From Oscillospiraceae bacterium (GTDB taxonomy: Bacteria; Bacillota; Clostridia; Oscillospirales; Acutalibacteraceae), in the NCBI GenBank assembly GCA_910574995.1, contig CAJTCS010000001.1, forward strand, positions 310,001 to 374,000: a DNA stretch of 64,000 nt, given 5' to 3'. Position numbers and translations under genes: made by a program. Position 1 is the stretch's first letter. Each line of letters begins with the position of its first letter. The notes under the pieces are model-generated. The model saw only the letters and a list, made by a program, of their open reading frames with translations, had not been told where the DNA came from and ran no database searches. This document shows, in pieces, positions 43,482 through 51,776 of the stretch.

Positions 43482-44102
43482 TCAACCGGCCTGGTCCCGG
43501 ATGTACTGGAGCTGGGCGTTGAAAACCGCCTCCCGCACCATGCTCTCCTGTTCGTCGATGATGTCCAGGAACTTGCAGGCGTACAGGCTTTGCCCCTGGC
43601 CCCCGGCCCGTTCGCGCAGCACCTGGCATTGCAGCAGCAGGGGCGCCGTGCGGGTGACGGGGATTACGATCTCCATCACGTCCCCGGGGGAGAAGCAGGA
43701 GTCGCAGAAAAAGGAAATGCCGCCGCAGCTCAGGTCGTTGGCCCTATAGGGCACCCGCGCCTTAGACGGGCCGGACAGGGGGTAGATATAGCCGGCGAAA
43801 TATACGGGCATGCGCAGGTTTGTGCGCACCTCGGCGCCGGTCAGCTCCCGCAGGGTCTCGAAAGCGACCACGCCGTCGTCCGAGCAGTCTACCACCCGGG
43901 CCAGCCGCGGCGTGGTCTTTTCGTCGTTGGGTACGATCTGCACCTTGTTGGCGTGCAGCACGGCCTTCACGCTGCCCTCTGTCACGCGCACCCGCAAGGA
44001 CCAGGGCCCGCTGGCGCTTTCAAAGGCGCCTTTGGCCAGCACCTTGGACATGCTGTCCATCACCAGGCAGTCCGCCTTCTTTTTCTTTTTCCATCCAATC
44101 AT
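43482..44102 (-). CDS. PilZ-domain protein (YcgR/flagellar-brake-like)
   Basis: This 206-aa protein has an N-terminal YcgR-like beta domain (about residues 15-95) and a C-terminal PilZ domain. The cyclic-di-GMP motifs are visible: RVPYR (RxxxR) and NDLSCGGISFF (D/NxSxGG). Such proteins bind c-di-GMP and slow the flagellar motor or affect surface behaviour. Its start overlaps the FlhB-like gene stop by 4 bp, so they are co-translated. The position beside flagellar genes fits a motor-brake role; the target is inference. Confidence 0.9.
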   Translation of the reverse strand: MIGWKKKKKADCLVMDSMSKVLAKGAFESASGPWSLRVRVTEGSVKAVLHANKVQIVPNDEKTTPRLARVVDCSDDGVVAFETLRELTGAEVRTNLRMPVYFAGYIYPLSGPSKARVPYRANDLSCGGISFFCDSCFSPGDVMEIVIPVTRTAPLLLQCQVLRERAGGQGQSLYACKFLDIIDEQESMVREAVFNAQLQYIRDQAG

Positions 44103-44497
44103 GTGCGTTCCTCCTCCGTTGTGGCGTCGCCCCCCGCCGGGGGCGGCCCTTCCTCCGGGGCGGCCGGGGCGGGCGGTTGCTCCGCTTGCTTATCCAGCCG
44201 TTTTCCGGGATCGTTAGGGTCAAAATTCAGGAAATAAACGTATATTTCCACCACGGCCCGGTACAGCTCCTCCGGGATTTCCTGCCCCAGGTTCAGCTGG
44301 GACAGGATGGTGGCAAGGGAATTGTCCTCATAGATGGGCACGCCGTTTTCATGGGCCACGTCTACGATCCGTTCTGCCAGATACCCCATGCCAGAGGCCA
44401 CCACCACCGGGGCCGTGTCGCTTGCGCCGTATTGCAGGGCCACGGCCCGTTTGGCGGCGGGGCGGGGGTCGGGCTCGTTAGACCTTGACATCGACAC
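44099..44497 (-). CDS. FlhB C-terminal-domain-like protein (YlqH/FlhX type)
   Basis: This 132-aa protein aligns with the cytoplasmic domain of FlhB: AVALQYGASDTAPVVVASGM, GYLAERIVDVAHENGVPIYE, LGQEIPEELYRAVVEIYVYF. The membrane part and the NPTH autocleavage site are absent, so it resembles the short FlhB-like proteins (YlqH in B. subtilis, FlhX in others) that accompany a FliK-like protein. A Pro/Glu-rich tail follows residue ~100. The start lies inside the end of the upstream gene (20-bp overlap), with an alternative ATG two codons later. Confidence 0.88.
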   Translation of the reverse strand: MSMSRSNEPDPRPAAKRAVALQYGASDTAPVVVASGMGYLAERIVDVAHENGVPIYEDNSLATILSQLNLGQEIPEELYRAVVEIYVYFLNFDPNDPGKRLDKQAEQPPAPAAPEEGPPPAGGDATTEEERT

Positions 44498-45893
44498 CGG
44501 TCATCACCTCTTGGAATAATTTTGGGAATGCTTCGGATATGTTCATAGGCCTGCGCATGGGGGACACCCGTATCTCCCCGGCCCGCAGGCCGTTGCGCTC
44601 CAGGATATCATTTAAAGACCGGGAGACTTCCCCGGAATGGGCGGCCACCGCCTCGGGGCAGGAGACCTGCAAAGAGGTGCGCCCGGCGCTGCTCTCCACC
44701 AGCAGGTCAAAAACCCCCAGGCCCTGTATGTCCATTTTGATGAGGATGCGCGTACCGCCGCCCTGCTGCCCGCCAGAGCCGTCGTCTGGGTCCACCCACA
44801 TTTCCGAGAAGACCGCCTTGTTTTCCCATTGGAAAGGCAGCAGCAGATGCAGCAGGGGCATGTACACGCTCTCGTTCACCAGGATAGAGGCCATGATGTT
44901 CCGCAGGGCGTCCTGGGTAGCCACGTTGGCCTCCCCCGCCAGCGCCTTGTCCGTCATCTTTACCAGGTGTTCGGTAAAGCGGTCGGTACGGGCGGCCTTT
45001 GTGAACTCCGTCTCCCGCAGCAGCCGCAGGATCTCCTCGTCAGACAGGTTCTCCAGCCCTTCTGGGAAGATGCCGTAGCTGCTTAGATGCCGGAAAGCCA
45101 TCACCATCTCCCGTTCGCCGCCGTTTTCGTACCGCACCATGTCTAAGGTCAGCATGGAAAGCAGGCCCCGGGCCCGGCCATGGTCGTGGGTGTGGCGGAC
45201 GTAGTCGGAAATAAGGGGGAACACCTCGTTGCGCAGCAGCTGCAGGTTCCCTTGGCGGTCCCCGGCAGCCACGCCGTTTTGCAGGCGGGCGGCGGTATCC
45301 AGCAGCCTGCCGGACCAGTGGGAGGGCAAAGACCGGGACATTTCGTACAGGGTGCGCACCATGCGCCCCTCCAGGTGCCCGGTAGAGGAATTGTCGCTGT
45401 ATTGCCGCAGGAACTGGAGGATCTCGGCCCGCAGCATTTCCGAGCCCGAGCGGGCATAGGCTGTGCGCAGGGCCGAGAACAAGGGCCCGCCGAAGCGCGC
45501 GCTGCTTTTCAGCTGCCCTTCTATGAACTGGGTCAGCTGGGCCTCGTCCATCTGCATATATTCCAAAAACTGGGCCATCTCCACGGCCAGCCCTTCGCTG
45601 ATGCCGGAACTGACCTGCAGCCCCCGCCCTTGCAGCAGCTGCAGGAAAGCGGTAGCCATGTCCGGGGCGGTACGCAGGCGCTGGATGAACGTGAGGAAGT
45701 TGGAATCGTACCGCAGGCCCTGGGTGGCGTCGCCGGCATTCTGCTGGTCGGTGCGCTGGTCTGCCCGGGTCACCCGGGAGGGGTCCACCACGTTCTGTAT
45801 GGCGGTGTCGTTGGGCGTTATGGCGGGGGAAGTCCGGGGGCCTACGTTGTCGTAAGCGGGCACCGGGTTCGTGGGGCGGAGTATTTCTGGCAT
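44478..45893 (-). CDS. FliK-like hook-length-control-related protein (YlqG position)
   Basis: This 471-aa protein is hydrophilic, with no signal or membrane segment. Most of it is helical and not recognisable. The C-terminal ~100 residues (LIKMDIQGLGVFDLLVESSA, SLNDILERNGLRAGEIRVSP) look like the FliK C-terminal beta domain that interacts with FlhB. With the FlhB-C-like gene next to it, the pair resembles ylqG-ylqH of Bacillus, whose function is unclear. I chose the ATG at 45893, preceded by AAGGAG, rather than the frame start at 45923. It heads the minus-strand operon and diverges from cheA. Confidence 0.7.
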   Translation of the reverse strand: MPEILRPTNPVPAYDNVGPRTSPAITPNDTAIQNVVDPSRVTRADQRTDQQNAGDATQGLRYDSNFLTFIQRLRTAPDMATAFLQLLQGRGLQVSSGISEGLAVEMAQFLEYMQMDEAQLTQFIEGQLKSSARFGGPLFSALRTAYARSGSEMLRAEILQFLRQYSDNSSTGHLEGRMVRTLYEMSRSLPSHWSGRLLDTAARLQNGVAAGDRQGNLQLLRNEVFPLISDYVRHTHDHGRARGLLSMLTLDMVRYENGGEREMVMAFRHLSSYGIFPEGLENLSDEEILRLLRETEFTKAARTDRFTEHLVKMTDKALAGEANVATQDALRNIMASILVNESVYMPLLHLLLPFQWENKAVFSEMWVDPDDGSGGQQGGGTRILIKMDIQGLGVFDLLVESSAGRTSLQVSCPEAVAAHSGEVSRSLNDILERNGLRAGEIRVSPMRRPMNISEAFPKLFQEVMTGVDVKV

Positions 45894-46257
45894 GGTATTT
45901 CGACTCCTTCGGGGGGCGCGCATAACCGTGCGCAGGCATCCCGGGCTTTTTCAAAAAACAATGGAAAAGCGATGGGCTGTCTGCGCGGGGGCGGGAAGCT
46001 TTTGCGCCTTTTTATAAAAAATACGGGCGGGCTCTTGCCAAGGGGCCTGCCACAAAACGGCGGGCAAAACGCAAATAACTGGGCTGGGTCTCTTATTTTT
46101 CAAAGAAGATTGCCGATACCCTAATTAAGGGAACCGCGTTTTACCGCGGGAATACGTGCCGGCTTATGGTATCCGGTACGTTCGCTCCACGCTCTGCAAG
46201 CGGGGGGGCCGCAAAACTTCAAGCTCCCTGAATCTATACAGAAAAGGTGGAAACGAT
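45894..46257. other. Divergent regulatory region between the FliK-like operon and cheA
   Basis: The 364-bp gap holds the sigma-D-like promoter for cheA (46093-46119) and a 139-nt cheA leader. No convincing promoter for the minus-strand operon was found by eye. Confidence 0.5.
46093..46119 (+). promoter_or_regulatory. Sigma-D-like promoter for cheAWRB
   Basis: (C)TTAT, exactly 15 bp, GCCGATAC. The -10 box matches the flagellar sigma consensus GCCGATA; the -35 differs from TAAA but is the same as upstream of fliD. Confidence 0.6.
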
Positions 46258-48339
46258 ATGGGCAACGATATGATGGAAGCATATCTATATGAGATGAATA
46301 CGCTTCTGGAGCAGCTGGACGAGATGGTACTGGCCGCCGAGGACGCAAGTACCTTTTCCCAAGACGACGTGAACGAGATTTTCCGCATCATGCACACCAT
46401 AAAGGGATCTTCCGCCATGATGGAGTTCAACTCCCTTATGACAGTGGCACACCGCATCGAAGACCTGTTCTTTATCATCCGGGACCAGACCATGGAGGTC
46501 ATCCCCGACGGGCTGCGGCCCGAGCTGTTCGAATTGATTTTCCGATCCATCGATTTCTTCCGGGCCGAAATCGAGAAGCTGGAGAACAACGAAACGCTCA
46601 ATGAAGATATCGACAGCATAGTAGAGAATATTAATAGGTTCTCAAACAAAATTAAATCCCCTGGGGCTGGGGACGAGGCCGCCGCGGAGGAGGCCCCGGA
46701 GAGCGGCGGGGCTTCGGCCGCTGGTGAGGAAAGCTTTGGGTCCAGCCAGTTCCCCTATGGCATCCGCGTGTTCTTCGACGAGGGCAGCGGCATGGAGAAC
46801 CTGCGGTCGTTCATGGTGCTGAACGCCGTGAAGGACCTGTGCGAGCCGGGCCAGATGGACTGCCTGCCCCCGGACGTGGACTCGAACCCGGAGACGGCGT
46901 CCTTTGTGGCGGAAAAGGGCTTTTTCCTTCGCTTCGCCACACCTGAACTGCGGGACCTGGCGCTGCCCATCGTGGCGGAGACTGGCTCTGTGCAGGAATA
47001 TTCCCCCTTTGATTATGCCGAGCCCCAGCCCGCCCCGGAGGAGTCGGCGGCTCCGGCCGCCGAGCCTGCGGCCCCGGCGAAGCCCGCGGCCCCTGCGCCC
47101 CAAGCGGGCGGCACGCCAAGCAAGCAGCAACAGCAGCAGGCGCACAACAACAAGGAGAGCTTGATCAGCGTCAACCTTTCCAAGCTGGATGAGCTGCAGG
47201 CCGTGGTGGGGGAAATCGTCATTACCGAGTCCATGGTCACGGCTTCTCCAGACCTGAAGGGCCTGAAGCTGGACAGCTTCACCCAGGCTGCCCGGCAGCT
47301 GCGCTCTTTGACCGACCAGCTGCAGGATGTGTCCATGTCCCTGCGCATGGTGGCCGTATCCGCCACCTTCCAGAAGATGCGCCGCATTGTGCGGGACATG
47401 AGCAAGAAGCTGGGCAAAGAGGTGGTGCTGAACCTGGAAGGGGAAGACACCGAAGTGGACAAGACCATTGTGGACAGCATTGGCGACCCCATCATGCACA
47501 TTGTGCGTAATTCCATGGACCATGGCATTGAGGAGCGCCCGGAAGACCGGGTGGCTGTGGGCAAGGACCGGGTAGGCCACATCACCCTTTCCGCCCGGCA
47601 TACGGGCAGCGAGGTCATCATCCAGGTCATTGACGACGGCCAGGGCGCGGATGATGAGGCCATCCTGAACAAGGCTGTCCGCCAGGGCCTGGCCTCCCCG
47701 GGGGTGGACTATTCCCACAAGGACATCCTCAACTTCCTTTTGATGCCGGGCTTTTCCACCAACACCGAGGTCACCGAGTATTCGGGCCGGGGCGTGGGCA
47801 TGGATGTGGTCAAGTCCAATGTGGAAAGCGTGGGCGGCACGGTATCTATTACCAGCGAAAAGGGCCGGGGCATGACCACCACGCTGAAGATCCCCCTGAC
47901 CATGGCCATCATGGACGGCATGGAGGTGAAGGTAGGCCGTTCCGCCTTTACCGTGCCCATCCAGAACATACGCCAGATCTTCCGCGTGACGGAGAAGGAT
48001 ATCATCCACGACGCGGCCCGGGGCGAAATGATTGAGCTGATGGATAACTTCTACTCTATCGTACGGGCCAAGGAGTTCTACCAGATGGAGGACGGCGTGG
48101 ACGAGTTTGAGGACGGCATCCTCCTGTGGGTGGAAAGCGGCGAGACCTCCTTCTGCCTGTTTGTGGATGAACTTATCGGCGAACAGCAGGTGGTCGTCAA
48201 GCCCTTGCCGAACTTCGTCACCGATTTTGGCATCCGGGACTATGGCGTGGCCGGGTGCACCATCCTGGGCGATGGCAGCATCAGCATCATCCTGGAGGTT
48301 TCCAGCATTTACGCCATGGCACAAAGCTACGCCCGGTAA
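46258..48339 (+). CDS. cheA: Chemotaxis histidine kinase CheA
   Basis: This 693-aa cytoplasmic kinase has five domains. P1 Hpt carries the phosphorylated H46 in IFRIMHTIKGSSAMMEF. A P2-like response-regulator-binding domain lies at about residues 160-250. After a Pro/Ala linker with a run of glutamines come P3 dimerisation (ISVNLSKLDELQAVVGEIVI), P4 ATPase (N box HIVRNSMDHGIEERPEDR, G boxes IDDGQGADD and SGRGVGMDVV) and the P5 CheW-like domain. It phosphorylates CheY and CheB under receptor control. The ATG at 46258 with AAAAGGTGG was chosen; the longer frame would start inside the promoter leader. It is first in the cheA-cheW-cheR-cheB order. Confidence 0.97.
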   Translation: MGNDMMEAYLYEMNTLLEQLDEMVLAAEDASTFSQDDVNEIFRIMHTIKGSSAMMEFNSLMTVAHRIEDLFFIIRDQTMEVIPDGLRPELFELIFRSIDFFRAEIEKLENNETLNEDIDSIVENINRFSNKIKSPGAGDEAAAEEAPESGGASAAGEESFGSSQFPYGIRVFFDEGSGMENLRSFMVLNAVKDLCEPGQMDCLPPDVDSNPETASFVAEKGFFLRFATPELRDLALPIVAETGSVQEYSPFDYAEPQPAPEESAAPAAEPAAPAKPAAPAPQAGGTPSKQQQQQAHNNKESLISVNLSKLDELQAVVGEIVITESMVTASPDLKGLKLDSFTQAARQLRSLTDQLQDVSMSLRMVAVSATFQKMRRIVRDMSKKLGKEVVLNLEGEDTEVDKTIVDSIGDPIMHIVRNSMDHGIEERPEDRVAVGKDRVGHITLSARHTGSEVIIQVIDDGQGADDEAILNKAVRQGLASPGVDYSHKDILNFLLMPGFSTNTEVTEYSGRGVGMDVVKSNVESVGGTVSITSEKGRGMTTTLKIPLTMAIMDGMEVKVGRSAFTVPIQNIRQIFRVTEKDIIHDAARGEMIELMDNFYSIVRAKEFYQMEDGVDEFEDGILLWVESGETSFCLFVDELIGEQQVVVKPLPNFVTDFGIRDYGVAGCTILGDGSISIILEVSSIYAMAQSYAR

Positions 48340-48375
48340 GCGGGGCAATTCCACAAAGAAAGGACTTGTGTATAT

Positions 48376-48870
48376 ATGCCAGAGCAGAACATGCTGTTCG
48401 CCCGCACAGACGAGCAGTATAATACGACAGAAGAGCAGGCGGCTGTGGACACGGAGAAGTACCTGGTGGTATCCTCCGCGGGGGTGCTGTACGGGGTGAA
48501 CACCCGGTATATCGAGACGATCCTTACCGAGATATCCATCACCTGGCTGCCCATGCTGGCCCCCCATATCCGGGGCGTAATCAACCTGCGCGGGGCCGTG
48601 GTGCCCATCCTGGACTTCCGCCTGCTGCTGGGGCAGGAGCCTGGGGAGAAGTCCTGCACCATTGTGCTGGACAGCGGCGACGGCACGCAGATCGGCATTA
48701 TGGTGGATGAAGTGGACCAGACGGTGGACATTGAAAGCGGCCACATCCTCCAGGTGCCCTCTCAAAGCGCGGAAGAGCACAAATTGGTATCGGGCATGTG
48801 CAGCCTGCCTAACCAAGGCGGCACCTTGATGGTGCTGGACTGCTCGCTTCTGTTCAATGGACAACAGTAA
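48376..48870 (+). CDS. cheW: Chemotaxis coupling protein CheW
   Basis: This 164-aa protein couples chemoreceptors to CheA. It has an N-terminal extension of about 30 residues, then the typical fold: YLVVSSAGVLYGVNTRYIET, WLPMLAPHIRGVINLRGAVV, PILDFRLLLG and IGIMVDEVDQTVDI. The arginine region NLRGAVVPILD is the receptor/kinase contact. The stop overlaps the cheR start by 14 bp. Confidence 0.95.
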   Translation: MPEQNMLFARTDEQYNTTEEQAAVDTEKYLVVSSAGVLYGVNTRYIETILTEISITWLPMLAPHIRGVINLRGAVVPILDFRLLLGQEPGEKSCTIVLDSGDGTQIGIMVDEVDQTVDIESGHILQVPSQSAEEHKLVSGMCSLPNQGGTLMVLDCSLLFNGQQ

Positions 48871-49684
48871 AAAAGCCGCCGGCATGTCTATCTCAGAGGC
48901 TGACTTCCGCCGTCTGGTCAGCTTCGTGCAAAGCAAATATGGGATAGACCTGCGGGAGAAAAAACAGCTGATCACCAGCCGGCTAAGCAACACGGTGAAG
49001 GGGATGGGCTTTACCAGCTTCACCCAATACGTGGATTACCTGTTGAAGCAGGGCACAGGGGACGACATCAACGCGCTGCTGTCCAGGCTGACCACCAACT
49101 ATACCTACTTCATGCGGGAAGTGGAGTCTTTCGACTATTTCTACAGCACGATTCTGCCCGAGCTGGTGCGGGCGCACCAGCGGGACAAGTCGTTGTCTAT
49201 CTGGAGCGCGGGGTGTTCCTCCGGCGAAGAGCCTTACAACGTTTCCATGTATATCATGGATTACCTAGGCAGCCAGGCGTCCCAATGGGATACGCGCCTG
49301 TTAGCCACAGACCTTTCCGTAGAGGCCCTAAACAAGGCCCGGCGGGGGCTTTACCAGCTGCCGGATACCATACCGGCCGGCTGGAAAAAGAACTACTTTG
49401 TGGCTGCCCAGGGGGGGCAGTATACAGTGGCGCCCAAGATTAAGAACAATGTGCTGTTCCGGCAGTTCAACCTGATGGACTCCATCCAGTTCCGGCGGAA
49501 GTTCGACCTGATTTTTTGCCGCAATGTGATGATCTATTTCGACCAGCCAACCAAAGACGCCTTGGTGCGCCGCTTTTATGACGCCACTGTGCCGGGCGGC
49601 TATTTGATCATCAGCAAGGCGGAAAACCTGCCCCCTGACACGCCCTATAAGCGTGTGGCAACGTCCATCTTCAGGAAAAAATAG
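48857..49684 (+). CDS. cheR: Chemoreceptor methyltransferase CheR
   Basis: This 275-aa S-adenosylmethionine-dependent enzyme methylates receptor glutamates. It has an N-terminal helical domain (ADFRRLVSFVQSKYGIDL), the motif YFMREVESFDYF, the SAM-binding glycine loop WSAGCSSGEEPYNVSMY, LLATDLSVEALNKARRGLY and DLIFCRNVMIYFD. It ends ISKAENLPPDTPYKRVATSI, without a TPR extension. Translation is coupled to cheW by a 14-bp overlap. Confidence 0.96.
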   Translation: MDNSKKAAGMSISEADFRRLVSFVQSKYGIDLREKKQLITSRLSNTVKGMGFTSFTQYVDYLLKQGTGDDINALLSRLTTNYTYFMREVESFDYFYSTILPELVRAHQRDKSLSIWSAGCSSGEEPYNVSMYIMDYLGSQASQWDTRLLATDLSVEALNKARRGLYQLPDTIPAGWKKNYFVAAQGGQYTVAPKIKNNVLFRQFNLMDSIQFRRKFDLIFCRNVMIYFDQPTKDALVRRFYDATVPGGYLIISKAENLPPDTPYKRVATSIFRKK

Positions 49685-49791
49685 CCATTGCCAAGCGCAC
49701 GCCGTTTGCCTTTCCGCGCCCCCGCGGGAGGGCATGGCGCTTTGCGCTTTTTGGCATATATGCCCGCCCATGTGAAGGAGGAGAGGTTTGG

Positions 49792-50847
49792 ATGAATGTA
49801 TGGGGGAAGAAGATCCGCGTACTGGTGGTAGACGACTCCATTGTAGCTAGGAAAACGATTATAGACGGCCTTAGCGCCTGCCCGCAGATCGAGGTGGTGG
49901 GGTATGCCGTAAACGCCCAGGATGCCGAACGCAAGGTGGCGCAGCTGAATCCGGATGTGATGACCTGCGATGTGCAGATGCCTGGCATGACCGGTATCGA
50001 GCTGCTGCAGAAGCTGCTGCCAGTGCATCCGCTGCCGGTGGTGCTGGTGTCCTCGTTGAATCTGAAAGTGTTCGACGCCCTCCACGCAGGCGCCGTAGAT
50101 TTTGTCCGGAAGCCTGACGATACCCAGGGGCGGGATACGTTTATCCTGTCCTTGGTGCAAAAGGTCATTGTGGCCTCCAACGCAAAGGTGCGCCGCCCCC
50201 GGCTTGCCCGGGAGCCGGAGCCTGCCCAGGCGGCTGCCCCCGCCCCCACCTTATTGGGCGCAACGCCCCAACAGGTGGTAATCGGGCTGGGGGCCTCCAC
50301 CGGCGGCACCGAGGCCACGCTGGAAGTGATGAAGCGCCTGCCAGCGGACATACCAGGGATGGTGATTGTACAGCACATGCCGCCTGGGTTCACCAAAATG
50401 TATGCCGACCGGCTGAACCGCCTGTGCCGCATGGAGGTGCGGGAAGCGATGAACGGTGACCGCATCCGGAAGGGGCTGGCGCTGGTGGCGCCAGCCGACC
50501 TGCAGTGCCGTATGTCCCGCCTGGCCACCGGGGAGTATTACCTTAGCTGCACGCCCGGCGAGCGGGTCAGCGGCCACAGGCCCTCGGTGGACGCGCTGTT
50601 CCATTCCATGGCAGAAAACGTGCGCTGTAAGATGGTGGGCGTCATCATGACAGGGATGGGCGCGGACGGGGCCGAAGGCCTTTTGGCCATGCGGCGCAAG
50701 GGGGCTTTCACTATTGGCCAAGATAAGGAATCCAGCGTGGTGTACGGCATGCCCGGCGTAGCTTTTGAGAAAGGCGCGGTATGCGAGCAGGCCTCTTGCG
50801 AAAACATAGCCGGGGTGCTGATGCGCCGGCTGCAGATGTATAAATAA
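49792..50847 (+). CDS. cheB: Chemotaxis methylesterase/deamidase CheB
   Basis: This 351-aa protein has a receiver domain (LVVDDSIVARKTI, phospho-acceptor D60 in VMTCDVQMPGMTG, KPDD with the conserved lysine) and a linker. The esterase domain shows the catalytic triad S169 in GLGASTGGTEA, H195 in IVQHMPPGF and the aspartate in MTGMGADGAEG. It removes methyl groups from receptors after phosphorylation by CheA. The ATG follows a GGAGGAG site. A strong terminator follows, overlapped by the next promoter. Confidence 0.96.
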   Translation: MNVWGKKIRVLVVDDSIVARKTIIDGLSACPQIEVVGYAVNAQDAERKVAQLNPDVMTCDVQMPGMTGIELLQKLLPVHPLPVVLVSSLNLKVFDALHAGAVDFVRKPDDTQGRDTFILSLVQKVIVASNAKVRRPRLAREPEPAQAAAPAPTLLGATPQQVVIGLGASTGGTEATLEVMKRLPADIPGMVIVQHMPPGFTKMYADRLNRLCRMEVREAMNGDRIRKGLALVAPADLQCRMSRLATGEYYLSCTPGERVSGHRPSVDALFHSMAENVRCKMVGVIMTGMGADGAEGLLAMRRKGAFTIGQDKESSVVYGMPGVAFEKGAVCEQASCENIAGVLMRRLQMYK

Positions 50848-50865
50848 TACATAAAACGGGAATAT

Positions 50866-50912
50866 AATATCGGATGGCTCTTAATTTTTCCAGGAGCCAT
50901 CCGATATTTTAT
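50866..50912 (+). terminator. Terminator of the che operon
   Basis: A perfect 15-bp stem AATATCGGATGGCTC / GAGCCATCCGATATT with a 13-nt loop and a T-rich tail. Its right arm contains the -10 box of the flgM promoter. Confidence 0.85.
50881..50907 (+). promoter_or_regulatory. Sigma-D-like promoter for the flgM operon, inside the terminator
   Basis: (C)TTAA, exactly 15 bp, TCCGATAT. It has the same spacing and layout as the cheA and fliD promoters; about 90 bp upstream of flgM. Confidence 0.5.
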
Positions 50913-50996
50913 ATAGAACAGACCCCTGTGTACACAACCAAAAAGGCTGCAGGAGCCTGGCGGGCTGGGCCTGCCAGGCGGAAGAGAGGATACGGT

Positions 50997-51296
50997 ATGG
51001 TACAGTTTTCCCGAAATGGAATATCCCCGGTTCCAGGCGCTGTCAGGCCTGGAACGGCCCGGCCGGCTGCCACTTCCACCGCTGGCCGCGTCAGTGGGAA
51101 GTATGATCAAGTTACCATCAGTTCCCATGAGGGCGACCCCTTCATGTTGGAGCTGAAAAGCAGGCTTTCCCAAGAGGTGCGCACTGCCACAACCACAGGC
51201 GCCCTTTCCACCTTGCGCGAAGAGGTGCAGGCTGGGGAGTATAGGATAGACGCCGGGAACATTGCCCGGAAGATGCTTCTGTTGGGGGAGGTTTAA
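50997..51296 (+). CDS. flgM: Anti-sigma-D factor FlgM
   Basis: This 99-aa protein has the FlgM layout: a disordered N-terminal half rich in Ser, Thr, Pro and Ala, then YDQVTISSHEGDPFMLELKS and the sigma-binding helices LREEVQAGEYRIDAGNIARK. FlgM holds the flagellar sigma factor inactive until the hook-basal body is complete. The ATG at 50997 with AGAGAGGA was chosen over a frame start inside the terminator. It is first in flgM-flgN-flgK-flgL-DUF6470-fliW-csrA, the Bacillus order. Confidence 0.93.
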   Translation: MVQFSRNGISPVPGAVRPGTARPAATSTAGRVSGKYDQVTISSHEGDPFMLELKSRLSQEVRTATTTGALSTLREEVQAGEYRIDAGNIARKMLLLGEV

Positions 51297-51300
51297 GGCT

Positions 51301-51750
51301 TTGGCTGACAAAAACCCCCACGCAGAGTATCTAGAGCTCCTGAGAGGGCTAAACGGCATTTTGGGCCAGTTGGTGGATATCGCCCATGAAAAGATCGACT
51401 CCACCCGTCAAGGGGATTTGGAGGCTTTGGACCGGTGCATGAAACAAGAGCAGGTGTTTACCCTTACCCTGAAAACCATTGAGAAAAAGCGGATAGCGCT
51501 GCTTTCCCAGCTGGGTATGGGGGATGTGCCTTTGGCCCGCCTGCATGAGCATTACCCCCAGGAGCTGCGGCTGCAGGCGAAAGAATGCGCCGAAAGTTTG
51601 CGCGACAGCTACAAGACATACGAAAGCGCCTCGGGAGCGGCACGCACTGTGATGGAGCGGGCCCTGCGGGACATTGAAAAGATGTTCCCGGAAGACCAGG
51701 CGCCGCCGCCCGGGTCCCCTTCTTCTATGGGGACGGACATCCGGGCATAA
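51301..51750 (+). CDS. flgN: Flagellar export chaperone FlgN
   Basis: This 149-aa, almost entirely helical protein sits in the FlgN position before flgK. FlgN-like text includes YLELLRGLNGILGQLVDIAH, KQEQVFTLTLKTIEKKRIAL and the C-terminal coiled coil. It binds FlgK and FlgL for export. I set the start at TTG 51301, 10 bp after the GGGAGG site, since the open frame upstream overlaps flgM and there is no nearer ATG. Confidence 0.88.
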   Translation: MADKNPHAEYLELLRGLNGILGQLVDIAHEKIDSTRQGDLEALDRCMKQEQVFTLTLKTIEKKRIALLSQLGMGDVPLARLHEHYPQELRLQAKECAESLRDSYKTYESASGAARTVMERALRDIEKMFPEDQAPPPGSPSSMGTDIRA

Positions 51751-51776
51751 AGACATACGCAAGGAGGAAAAACGAT

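Noticed and set aside
46642-49023. 793-codon open frame on the minus strand opposite cheA/cheW
   Set aside because: It is a shadow of cheA and cheW in GC-rich DNA: His/Gly/Leu-rich, no domain, and the plus-strand genes are certain.
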